A stretch of 46,659 nucleotides of DNA. Origin: Lachnospiraceae bacterium (GTDB taxonomy: Bacteria; Bacillota; Clostridia; Lachnospirales; Lachnospiraceae). A model generated the notes under the pieces. That model ran no database searches, had not been told where the DNA came from, and saw only the letters and a program-made list of their open reading frames with translations. This document shows positions 39,503 to 46,659 of this stretch, one piece after another. Where the stretch lies: NCBI GenBank assembly GCA_029227035.1, contig JAQXZD010000109.1, forward strand, positions 1 to 46,659. Direction: 5' to 3'. The stretch's first letter is position 1; every line of letters begins with the position of its first letter. A program made the position numbers and the translations under genes.

Positions 39503-42501
39503 GTGAAATTGATGAGTTAAGACTTGGTTTTGAAACTGCATATATCGATGGTAATATTGCTTCAAATTTAGCATATAAGCCACAGTTTGTGTCTAACAAT
39601 TACAAAGAGGGGAAGAAGGTCCTTTCATCCATCGAGGACGAGCTTTTGGCGTGTGACCAGTTTCAAATTAGTGTAGCCTTCATAACTTTAGGTGGAATTG
39701 AGCCGCTTCTTCAGACACTAAAGGAATTGGAGAAGAGAAATATTCCGGGACAAATATTGACGACTAATTATCTGAATTTCAGCGAACCAAAGGCACTTGA
39801 AAAACTGAACGAGCTTCACAATATTACATTGAAAATGTATGATGTTGATGCGGCGGATGAAGGCTTCCATACAAAGGGATATATTTTCAAGAAGGAAGAA
39901 ATCTACCGGATTATTGTCGGCAGCTCAAATATGACGAAATCGGCCCTTACGACAAATCGTGAATGGAATACCAAAATTGTATCCACTGAGCAAGGAGAAG
40001 TTGCAAAAGAGATTGTTGCGGAATTTGAGGCACTGTGGGATTCGCCATATGCGCTGGAGTTCGATGCTTTTTATGAGAGTTATAAAGAAAAATATAAAAT
40101 CATAAAAAGACAGCGGGAAATTGCGAAGCAGGATCACGTTACTTCTATTGAGAAATATCGATTGCAGCCAAACAGTATGCAGGTTGGATTTATTTCCAAT
40201 TTGAGAAAAATAATAGAAGCTGGGGAAGAGAGAGCGCTTCTTATCTCTGCGACTGGTACCGGTAAAACATATGCTTCTGCATTTGCCATGAGAGAACTGG
40301 GATTTAAACGAGTGTTATTTCTGGTTCACCGGGGGCAGCTTGCAAGACAGACAAAGAAATCCTTTGAGAAGGTTTTCGGGAAAACGGTATCTATGGGATT
40401 GGTTGGTGCCGGCTATCATGAGTATGATAAAGATTATGTTTTCGCGACCGTTCAGACGTTGAACAGGGATACACATTTATTGGAATATAATCCGGATACT
40501 TTTGATTGTATCATCCTGGATGAAGCTCATCATTCATCGGCAGATACTTACCAGAAGGTTATGAATTACTTTAAGCCGAAGTTGTGGCTGGGAATGACAG
40601 CTACGCCGGATAAAAGAGATGATAATGAAGCCGGTAAAAATATTTACGAGATTTTCAATTATCAGATCGCTTACGAAATCCGATTGCAGCAGGCTATGGA
40701 AGAAAATATGCTTTGCCCGTTTCATTACTTTGGGATCAGTGATGTTTCACTGTTGAGCGATAAACAGATTCATACGAAGAAAATGTCGGAGAGAGACTTT
40801 AATATGCTTACAGGGGATGAGCGAGTAAGACATATTATTGAACAGGCGAATTATTATGGTTACAGTGGAGATAAGGTAAAGGGTCTTGTTTTTTGCAGTC
40901 GCATAGATGAATCAATTGAATTGTCCAATAAGTTTAACCATATGATTAATCCGGAAACGGGAGAGTTTTATCGAACAATTGCATTGAATGGAGAGGCATC
41001 CGAAGAAGAACGTCAGAGTGCATTTGAGCGGCTGGCTATGAATGAAGAAGATGCAAGGGATGGCATTACGCCCTTAGATTATATTTTTTCCGTTGAAATC
41101 CTGAATGAAGGAGTGGATATTGTTGAAGTGAATCAGGTAATTATGCTGCGTCCTACCGAATCCCCGATTGTGTTTATCCAGCAGTTGGGAAGGGGACTTC
41201 GAAAAGCGGAAGGAAAAGAATTTGTGGTAATTCTGGACTTCATCGGCAATTACAATAATAATTTCATGATTCCAATTGCACTTTCCGGCGACAGATCCTA
41301 CAATCCGGACACGATTCGGAAATATGTCATCAGTGGAAACAGCACGATTCCGGGAGCGTCGACAGTGCATTTTGATGAGATTGCAAAGGACAAGATTTTT
41401 GCATCTATTGATAAGATTCGGGGAATGAAGTCGATTATTAAAGAAAGCTATATTTCTTTGAAGAACAGACTCGGACGAGTGCCATATTTGATGGATTTTT
41501 ATGAGAATGGCGAGATTGACCCGCTGGTTATTATTAGAGAATATAAGACTTATTATGCCTTTTTGGGAGCTATGGAAAAGGCGGAATATACGAATTTATT
41601 TAGTGAGCAGGAGATGCTTACATTGGAATATCTGTCTAAGACTGTATTGAGCGGAGTGCGGCCAGATGAACTGGAAATCTTAAGAAGCCTGCTGAAAAAT
41701 GATAGGATAGACCTTACAGAATTTTCAAAAGCTTACAAGGTAAAATACGGCCGTGAGATTGCCTGCTCACAAATTGACGAGGCCGTGCGGGTTCTTCAGG
41801 GACATTTTGTCAGCAAAGATGAAGAGTATCAGAAATTTCGGCACATTGATATTCTTTCCTATGATGAAGGGAGAATGCTCAAAAGAATTGCAAGCTATGC
41901 CGACAGACTTTCCCACGGAGAATTTTACAGGCAGATAGATGACCTTATTTCCGTTGGAATTGCCCGATATTCCGACAAATATGAAAAGGAAAAAGAAGAG
42001 GAAAGTCCTTTTGTATTATACGAAAAATACTCAAGAAGAGATGTTAGTTTGTTAATGAATTGTGGCAAGGATTTATCGTCCATTATGTTTGGAATGAAGC
42101 GGATTAAGGATGATGTCTTTCTTTTTATTACATATCATAAAGAAGAGAGCAAAGACGAAAAAAATTATGTAGATGGTAAACCGGATTATGCGGACATCTT
42201 CGAAGATAATATGATTTTTAGATGGGATTCCAAAATTGGAATGGATAAAGACAGTGCATATATGATGGATGTGCTAACCGCGCCTCGGAAGCATCTTCTT
42301 GTGAAGAAAAGCGATGCGGAGACAAATTTCTACTATATGGGGCAGTTTGATATTGTGGAAGCAAAAAATTCCACGAAAGAGGATAACAAGGGGAAGGTAC
42401 AGCCAATTACAAAGGTTGTCATTCGGATGCATCACCCGGTTCGGGATGATTTGCTGCGGTATTTGCAAAGTGACATTACAAGGGAGGAAAGTGCAGTATG
42501 A
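39499..42501 (+). CDS. PLD-nuclease/DEAD-like helicase with C-terminal DUF3427-type region
   Basis: 1000 residues from the ATG at 39499 (ggga 7 bases upstream). Residues about 40-180 are a phospholipase D-type nuclease domain with the H124-x-K126 motif (HTKGYIF) and GSSNMTKSAL. An SF2 helicase follows: Walker A SATGTGKT at 250-257, DEAH at 341-344, GMTATP, and motif VI QQLGRGLRKAEGK. The C-terminal 400 residues match the DUF3427-type region seen on such proteins. This arrangement is recurrent in defence and accessory islands. It overlaps the Nudix gene by 4 bp (ATGA), so the two are coupled and probably act together, perhaps degrading or processing foreign nucleic acid. Confidence 0.88.
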   Translation: MSEIDELRLGFETAYIDGNIASNLAYKPQFVSNNYKEGKKVLSSIEDELLACDQFQISVAFITLGGIEPLLQTLKELEKRNIPGQILTTNYLNFSEPKALEKLNELHNITLKMYDVDAADEGFHTKGYIFKKEEIYRIIVGSSNMTKSALTTNREWNTKIVSTEQGEVAKEIVAEFEALWDSPYALEFDAFYESYKEKYKIIKRQREIAKQDHVTSIEKYRLQPNSMQVGFISNLRKIIEAGEERALLISATGTGKTYASAFAMRELGFKRVLFLVHRGQLARQTKKSFEKVFGKTVSMGLVGAGYHEYDKDYVFATVQTLNRDTHLLEYNPDTFDCIILDEAHHSSADTYQKVMNYFKPKLWLGMTATPDKRDDNEAGKNIYEIFNYQIAYEIRLQQAMEENMLCPFHYFGISDVSLLSDKQIHTKKMSERDFNMLTGDERVRHIIEQANYYGYSGDKVKGLVFCSRIDESIELSNKFNHMINPETGEFYRTIALNGEASEEERQSAFERLAMNEEDARDGITPLDYIFSVEILNEGVDIVEVNQVIMLRPTESPIVFIQQLGRGLRKAEGKEFVVILDFIGNYNNNFMIPIALSGDRSYNPDTIRKYVISGNSTIPGASTVHFDEIAKDKIFASIDKIRGMKSIIKESYISLKNRLGRVPYLMDFYENGEIDPLVIIREYKTYYAFLGAMEKAEYTNLFSEQEMLTLEYLSKTVLSGVRPDELEILRSLLKNDRIDLTEFSKAYKVKYGREIACSQIDEAVRVLQGHFVSKDEEYQKFRHIDILSYDEGRMLKRIASYADRLSHGEFYRQIDDLISVGIARYSDKYEKEKEEESPFVLYEKYSRRDVSLLMNCGKDLSSIMFGMKRIKDDVFLFITYHKEESKDEKNYVDGKPDYADIFEDNMIFRWDSKIGMDKDSAYMMDVLTAPRKHLLVKKSDAETNFYYMGQFDIVEAKNSTKEDNKGKVQPITKVVIRMHHPVRDDLLRYLQSDITREESAV

Positions 42502-42884
42502 AAACAGTTCGGGTTGTTGCAGCGGTGATAAAGTCGGGCAATAAAATATTTGCGACGCAGCGCGGTTACGGAGAATTTAAAGGCGGATGGGAATTCCCTG
42601 GTGGAAAAATTGAACCGGGTGAAACACCGCAGGAAGCTCTAAAGCGCGAGATTATAGAAGAACTTGATACGGAAATTTTAGTCGGAGACCTGATTGATAC
42701 GATAGAGTATGATTACCCGACATTTCATCTCTCTATGGATTGTTTTTGGTGCGAAATCGTAAAAGGGGATTTGGTGCTGAAAGAACATGAGGCGAGCAGA
42801 TGGATGGATGCAGAATCAATCGATGATGTGGAGTGGCTTCCGGCAGATATTACATTAATTGAAAAAATCAAGAAAGTTATGTGA
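42498..42884 (+). CDS. Nudix (MutT-like) hydrolase
   Basis: 128 residues from the ATG at 42498 (gggagga upstream, inside the helicase gene). The Nudix box is GGKIEPGETPQEALKREIIEEL (split here at GGKIEPGETPQ / EALKREIIEEL, residues about 35-56), with all metal-binding Glu residues in place. A MutT-like start (VRVVAAVIKSGNKIFATQRG) suggests hydrolysis of a nucleoside triphosphate or a modified nucleotide. The 4-bp overlap with the PLD-helicase gene means a strict partnership; it may clean or deplete nucleotides for that system. The pairing seems familiar from other Lachnospiraceae, but this is from memory. Confidence 0.9.
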   Translation: MKTVRVVAAVIKSGNKIFATQRGYGEFKGGWEFPGGKIEPGETPQEALKREIIEELDTEILVGDLIDTIEYDYPTFHLSMDCFWCEIVKGDLVLKEHEASRWMDAESIDDVEWLPADITLIEKIKKVM

Positions 42885-42915
42885 AAAACTTTATGGAGGT
42901 TATGAAAAAAATGGC

Positions 42916-43009
42916 AAAAAAATAGTCAACCCCAGGAGCAAAGGATTCTAAGCACATTAGTGCCTACTCCCATTCGGGAACCCAGCTCTTATCCATCGTA
43001 AGTTGACTT
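42916..43009 (-). ncRNA. Candidate structured small RNA of about 90 nt (family unknown)
   Basis: On the minus strand a consensus promoter (43016-43043) leads into a transcript that opens with AAGTCAAC and closes with GTTGACT-A-TTTTTTT (42924 to 42916), so the end-to-end stem plus U-run is its terminator. Inside are two tight hairpins, UCCC-GAAU-GGGA and GCAC-UAAU-GUGC. GGAU/AUCC and GAGC/GCUC can also pair in crossing order, i.e. a possible pseudoknot. There is no open frame. I cannot place it in a known RNA family; it could also be the end structure of a small mobile element. Confidence 0.65.
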
Positions 43010-43015
43010 ATTATT

Positions 43016-43043
43016 AGTATAATATATTTTATGATGTTGTCAA
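43016..43043 (-). promoter_or_regulatory. Promoter of the candidate small RNA
   Basis: Minus strand TTGACA (43038-43043), 16 bp, TATACT (43016-43021), placed so that transcription starts at the first paired base of the RNA. Confidence 0.7.
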
Positions 43044-43129
43044 GCTTTTAGTTAAATAAGAAAATGAAACTAATAGATAGAAATTCTATTTTAGGAAAGG
43101 TAGATATTTGAATAGATTAAAAAAGTAAA

Positions 43130-43276
43130 GTGCTAATTGAATATCCTAGAGAAGCAAATTGGTATGAATTCAAGCCCAACTGGTATGAGCCGGCAGGAAT
43201 CGATGGATATATTTCTTCGTTGTCAAATGCTGCCTCACTGGAAGGCAAGAAGTTGGATATTTGGTATGGGGAGTAG
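43130..43276 (+). pseudogene. N-terminal fragment of an AlbA_2 (Schlafen-like) protein
   Basis: A 48-codon stretch from GTG 43130 to TAG 43274-43276 encodes KVLIEYPREANWYEFKPNW in its frame, then YEPAGIDGYISSLSNAASLEG. This matches the start of AlbA_2 putative DNA-binding domains (E-Y-P-x-E-x-x-W-x-E-F-K, then ISALSNAA). The frame stops where the domain should continue, and there is no convincing RBS, so it is debris of an inserted or deleted gene. A separate AlbA_2 gene begins at 46461. Confidence 0.6.
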
Positions 43277-43356
43277 ACATCATATAAATGCGTTAAAGAA
43301 TGGTTAGGTGGCAATAAAGATTATAGCGGCATATGATGAAGGAGGTAAGAGAGATT

Positions 43357-46182
43357 ATGTGTAATATTTTACAAATTGACAAACAAATTTTGGATATTGA
43401 TAAAGTTATATGTAGACATATAAGCAATACGAATAATTTAACAAGGGGCGAACTTTCACAGGATATACTGCCACAGTTGAGACATTTTGTTGAACATATA
43501 ATGTTAAAAATATATGCCAATGGTAGTGATATTGAAGATACACAGGATAATGTTAAGCAGGCTGTAAAATATGCAAAAAATCAAGATTCTCTGAGACACT
43601 TATCTCGATTTCATCATTTTTTGCAGGTTTCAGTGTCGCATCGAACTTTGGAGGAAGAAAATTCAGAACGCTTAATGCTGAAATATTACGAATATCTTCT
43701 TAGAATTAAAACATTATTACATGAAAAATATTCTTTTGATGTTTTGGTTAATTTGGAGCAGTTCCCGATTGAAATAGATGAGAGTTTAAATGAGTATTAT
43801 TTTAAAATAGCTCAAAAAGTTGATGGATATAAAATGAAATCAACTTCAGGGTTTAGATATGATCGTTTTTACATACAAAATATAAAACCATTTTTCTGTA
43901 ATAATAAAATATATTATGAAGTAGCATTTATTCCTGCTAATGATAAAGCAAGTAAAACAGACAGGATAATTGCATTTACTGAAAAAGAGATAACTGATTT
44001 TTATGCTGTGAAGTTGGCGATAGAAGATGATTCTATAGAAATATTTGATAAAGAAATGCCAATAAGAATTATTTTGGATTGGGAAGTAAGCATTCGACCA
44101 TGTGAATTTAAGAATTTTAGCAAGTTGATAAATAATCAGGCTAAAGCAGTTGGAAGAGCGGAAGAACGTAATCTTACTAGGTATTTGACAGAAACTGGAA
44201 GAAGTTTAGCAGAGGTTGTTGTATTTTCGGATGAAGCATATAGTGCAGTACGTAATAAGATTGTACCTGACACAGAGGCGTATCATTTCTTCGATTTGTT
44301 AGATTATTGTAGAGGACTTATTAAAAGTCAAGCAGTAGGTTGTAATATTTTAAGGTATTTGCTTCATCATATGAATAATCGAGTTATTAAAGAACAATAT
44401 CATGAGAGTTACAAGAAAAATTATTATACAGGAAGATGGGAATATCTGGGCGGAAATAATTGGATTTCAAATTTATACTTAGCAAATGAATGCCTTCCGT
44501 TTGATACAATGCCATTTTGTTCAGGATTGAGAAAACATGTTCCAAGTTTGTCTGATTTATTAATAGCATTGGATGCAACGGACCGTGAACATGAATTTAT
44601 GGCAAGGTTTATAAAAAATAACACTGAACAGAGGGGAATATTGTATACTAAGCTGGAAAAGGTGGGAGAAAAGTATATTCTTGGAAATTTTGAGGATGTA
44701 GAGAAATTAAGAAAAATATATAATCAAAAATTACCAAACACGAGGAAACAGCAAGCACGAAAACTAATTATAGATAAAGGATATATATTTATTGAAGAGT
44801 ACAGAGATGATACTATAACTATAATAAAAAATATTCAAAGATTGGCTCGAAGTGGCGTGGATAATTACTCAAATACTGCAAAACATTGGATTGAAAACAC
44901 TGAATATAAAATATCAGAAGAGAAGAAGAAAGCATTGGAGAAAATGTTTGATAAATCTCATGTGTCAGTAATATATGGAGCTGCAGGAACTGGAAAAACA
45001 ACATTTATTAATTATATTTCCAACTTCCTAAAAGAATATTCGAAATTATATTTGGCACATACAAATCCAGCTGTTAATAATCTGAGGAGAAAAGTTGCGA
45101 AAACATCAGATTGTGAATATATGACCATTTCAAAGTTTAACAATAAATATAATGGCGATATAAAAAGAGAATATGATATTATCTTTATGGATGAGTGTAG
45201 TACGATTAGCAATAAGGAGATGAAAGAATTTCTAGAATTGGCTAAGTTTAAATTGCTTGTTTTAGTTGGGGACACTTATCAAATAGAGGCAATAGAATTT
45301 GGAAATTGGTTTGACGTAATAGGTGGTTTTCTACCAGTAACATCAATCTGTGAGTTAGTAAAACCATATAGAAGTAATAGTGCGCAGTTACAGGCGTTAT
45401 GGGATAATGTTCGTAAAATGGAGGATGATATATTAGATCGATTGCAGGCAGGTGGGTACTCGGCTAACCTTGACCCTTCTATTTTAGAGCCTGCATTAGA
45501 AAATGAGATTATTCTATGCTTAAGTTATGGTGGGTTATATGGAATAAATAATATAAATCACTTTATGCAAGAAAACAACAAGGGAAAAGAGATAAGTAGA
45601 GGAATACAAAGGTATAAGGTTGGAGACCCTATTTTATTTAATGATGCAGCTGATTCATTTTTTACAAAAAGTAAGGAACAAATTCCTATTATTCATAATA
45701 ATATGAAAGGGAAGATTGTTGATTTTAGACTTTTGGAAGCTGGCAAAGTAACGGAACGGATACAATTTGATATAGAAATTGAAAGACCATTGATGAATTT
45801 GGATAATGAAAATGTTGATTTTCAAGTTATAGGGGCATCAGATAATGGAAATTCCATAATCAGATTTGAGGTTTATAAAAATAAAAGTTCAGATGAAGAT
45901 GATGATAATACATCAAAAAGTATAGTGCCATTTCAAATAGCATATGCAGTATCGATTCATAAGGCACAGGGTTTAGAGTATGATTCTGTTAAAATTATTA
46001 TAACAGACGATATTGATGAATTAGTAACGCATAGTATTTTTTATACCGCCATAACAAGAGCAAGGAAAAAATTGAAAATTTATTGGTCGCAATCTGTGGA
46101 AAAAAAAGTTTTGGATAGAATAGAACCTAAAAATAATCATCAGGATATTTCATTATTAAAGCAAGAAATAATGAAAAAGTAA
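43357..46182 (+). CDS. SF1 (UvrD/RecD-like) helicase with uncharacterised N-terminal half
   Basis: 941 residues from the ATG at 43357, where aaggaggt lies 11 bases upstream; ATGs at 43333-43336 precede that RBS. The C-terminal 400 residues are an SF1 helicase: GAAGTGKT near 541-548, DIIFMDECST near 608, VGDTYQIEAIEFGNW, KPYRSNSAQL, and IHKAQGLEYDSV plus YTAITRARKKL near 864-905. The first 500 residues show no recognised nuclease motif; they include helical segments and a beta-rich part (YDRFYIQNIKPFFC, IRIILDWEVSIRPCEFKNF). The gene is clearly more AT-rich than its neighbours, a sign of transfer. It may be a defence-type helicase with an effector or sensor domain in front; this is inference. 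Confidence 0.8.
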   Translation: MCNILQIDKQILDIDKVICRHISNTNNLTRGELSQDILPQLRHFVEHIMLKIYANGSDIEDTQDNVKQAVKYAKNQDSLRHLSRFHHFLQVSVSHRTLEEENSERLMLKYYEYLLRIKTLLHEKYSFDVLVNLEQFPIEIDESLNEYYFKIAQKVDGYKMKSTSGFRYDRFYIQNIKPFFCNNKIYYEVAFIPANDKASKTDRIIAFTEKEITDFYAVKLAIEDDSIEIFDKEMPIRIILDWEVSIRPCEFKNFSKLINNQAKAVGRAEERNLTRYLTETGRSLAEVVVFSDEAYSAVRNKIVPDTEAYHFFDLLDYCRGLIKSQAVGCNILRYLLHHMNNRVIKEQYHESYKKNYYTGRWEYLGGNNWISNLYLANECLPFDTMPFCSGLRKHVPSLSDLLIALDATDREHEFMARFIKNNTEQRGILYTKLEKVGEKYILGNFEDVEKLRKIYNQKLPNTRKQQARKLIIDKGYIFIEEYRDDTITIIKNIQRLARSGVDNYSNTAKHWIENTEYKISEEKKKALEKMFDKSHVSVIYGAAGTGKTTFINYISNFLKEYSKLYLAHTNPAVNNLRRKVAKTSDCEYMTISKFNNKYNGDIKREYDIIFMDECSTISNKEMKEFLELAKFKLLVLVGDTYQIEAIEFGNWFDVIGGFLPVTSICELVKPYRSNSAQLQALWDNVRKMEDDILDRLQAGGYSANLDPSILEPALENEIILCLSYGGLYGINNINHFMQENNKGKEISRGIQRYKVGDPILFNDAADSFFTKSKEQIPIIHNNMKGKIVDFRLLEAGKVTERIQFDIEIERPLMNLDNENVDFQVIGASDNGNSIIRFEVYKNKSSDEDDDNTSKSIVPFQIAYAVSIHKAQGLEYDSVKIIITDDIDELVTHSIFYTAITRARKKLKIYWSQSVEKKVLDRIEPKNNHQDISLLKQEIMKK

Positions 46183-46237
46183 TGCGAACAAATGGGGATT
46201 ACATTTGGGGGAAGGTAGATTAAAGAAACTAAGGTAA

Positions 46238-46391
46238 AAGTTAACAGAGTTATTCAGCCATTACACGGAAGACTTTACAAAGTTTGCAGAAATGGCGCAG
46301 GGAGTCACAAAAGAGGTGACAAGACTTGGCTTGTTTATTATCGAGAAAGAATTGGAACGCTATGACCGGCTTCTGAGGGAACGTAATATGA
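46238..46391 (+). pseudogene. N-terminal fragment of an ISLre2-family transposase
   Basis: A frame open from 46238 with no start codon in place encodes KLTELFSHYTEDFTKFAEM and AQGVTKEVTRLGLFIIEKEL, then ERYDRLLRERN, the characteristic N-terminus of ISLre2 (UPF0236-type) transposases. After about 46391 the similarity stops and the rest of the transposase is missing. It is therefore a scar of an insertion sequence, consistent with mobile traffic in this island. Confidence 0.6.
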
Positions 46392-46460
46392 TAAAGAAGA
46401 GTTTATGGATCCAAATTATAAGCAATTGGTACTCATGTAAATCGAAGGAGGTGAATCTTG

Positions 46461-46659
46461 ATGGATGAACAATCAATAAAAGATATAATTGCTCAAGGTG
46501 AAACAACAACTGTAGAATTCAAATCTTGGGTAAAGGCTGATTCGATGAAGGAAAGAATCAACCTTGTTGTTCCGGAGCTTATTGCATTTGCAAACAGCAA
46601 GGGCGGAACAGTTTACTTGGGCATAGAGGACAATGGAGATGTAACAGGATGCTTCGGTA
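46461..46659 (+). CDS. AlbA_2 (Schlafen-like) DNA-binding/ATP-binding protein, N-terminal part
   Basis: The window ends inside this gene. The ATG at 46461 has aaggaggtg 9 bases upstream. 66 residues are visible: DEQSIKDIIAQGETTTVEFK, then VPELIAFANSKGGTVYLG and IEDNGDVTGCFG. This is the beginning of an AlbA_2 domain (E-x-x-x-x-E-F-K and the AFANSxGGxxxxGxxDxG motif), found in transcriptional regulators and Schlafen-like nucleic-acid-acting proteins. The part that would tell which lies beyond the window. Confidence 0.85.
   Translation, partial: MDEQSIKDIIAQGETTTVEFKSWVKADSMKERINLVVPELIAFANSKGGTVYLGIEDNGDVTGCFG

Larger units (their letters stand above)
43010..43356. other. Intergenic stretch between the small RNA and the SF1 helicase gene
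   Basis: About 350 bp with the sRNA promoter at one end and an AlbA_2 remnant (43130-43276) in the middle. The remainder is AT-rich and no further feature is evident before the RBS (aaggaggt, about 43338-43345) of the helicase gene. Confidence 0.5.

Noticed and set aside
42916-43009. A tRNA, 6S, SRP or common riboswitch for the small RNA
   Set aside because: No acceptor/anticodon layout or known consensus could be matched; it stays unassigned. An insertion-sequence end is not excluded.
43117-43314. 65-codon minus-strand ORF at 43117-43314
   Set aside because: It is the antisense shadow of the AlbA_2 fragment, which has the recognisable domain signature.

Overview
The window looks like a chromosomal segment of a Gram-positive gut Firmicute of the family Lachnospiraceae (Roseburia/Agathobacter-like). 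The reasons are moderate-to-low GC, strong GGAGG-type ribosome binding sites, DUF4317 and DUF998 family proteins, Big2 cell-surface domains, and a very large secreted GH26 beta-mannanase with several carbohydrate-binding modules. Genus-level assignment is inference. No rRNA, tRNA or CRISPR array was seen.

Layout. 1-4.3 kb: tail of a membrane protein, an AAA ATPase behind a 10-bp phased TATAAA tract, a PD-(D/E)XK-like protein, an ArsC-type reductase coupled to a gene fragment, a short DUF4317 protein and a nonsense-disrupted mobile-element-type gene. 4.3-12.5 kb: housekeeping and surface genes (SLC13-type permease, NifX-FKBP fusion, transglutaminase-like protein, secreted proteins, thioesterase, TetR-DUF998 pair under a palindromic operator, Big2 protein). 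12.5-14.7 kb: a DUF4143 ATPase behind three 33-bp-spaced direct repeats, then gene debris.

14.7-23.5 kb is the most interesting region. It holds a WYL-domain regulator with an unusual N-terminal extension, an unrecognised 451-aa protein, and a four-gene minus-strand operon: RtcB RNA ligase, a small Cys-rich protein, a MoxR AAA ATPase, and a VWA/metallopeptidase protein with an internally duplicated zinc-protease module. Three separate promoters (WYL gene, 451-aa gene, rtcB operon) carry the same element, TGACA-N5-TGTCA-N11-TAnnnT, with identical spacing. I infer one regulon, probably activated by the WYL protein with a geometry like that of PafBC-type WYL activators. This would be an RNA-repair/stress module. 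A decayed Rpn-family nuclease gene sits inside the region.

23.5-32.6 kb: a small membrane protein; a MarR-like regulator, citrate synthase and Lon cluster; an M20 amidohydrolase; a DnaQ-like exonuclease with a topoisomerase-type zinc finger; a YkvI-like transporter; and a GldA-like dehydrogenase. 32.7-37.5 kb: the mannanase with its own consensus promoter and terminator.

37.5-46.7 kb resembles a defence or accessory island: a zinc-ribbon protein, an FtsH-like ATPase without the protease domain, a PLD-helicase overlapping a Nudix hydrolase, a likely minus-strand small RNA with promoter, terminator and possible pseudoknot, an AlbA_2 (Schlafen-like) remnant, an AT-rich SF1 helicase with a novel N-terminal half, an ISLre2 transposase fragment, and the start of another AlbA_2 protein cut by the window end. 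Coordinates and translations are read from the sequence. Family names come from recognition without database searches.
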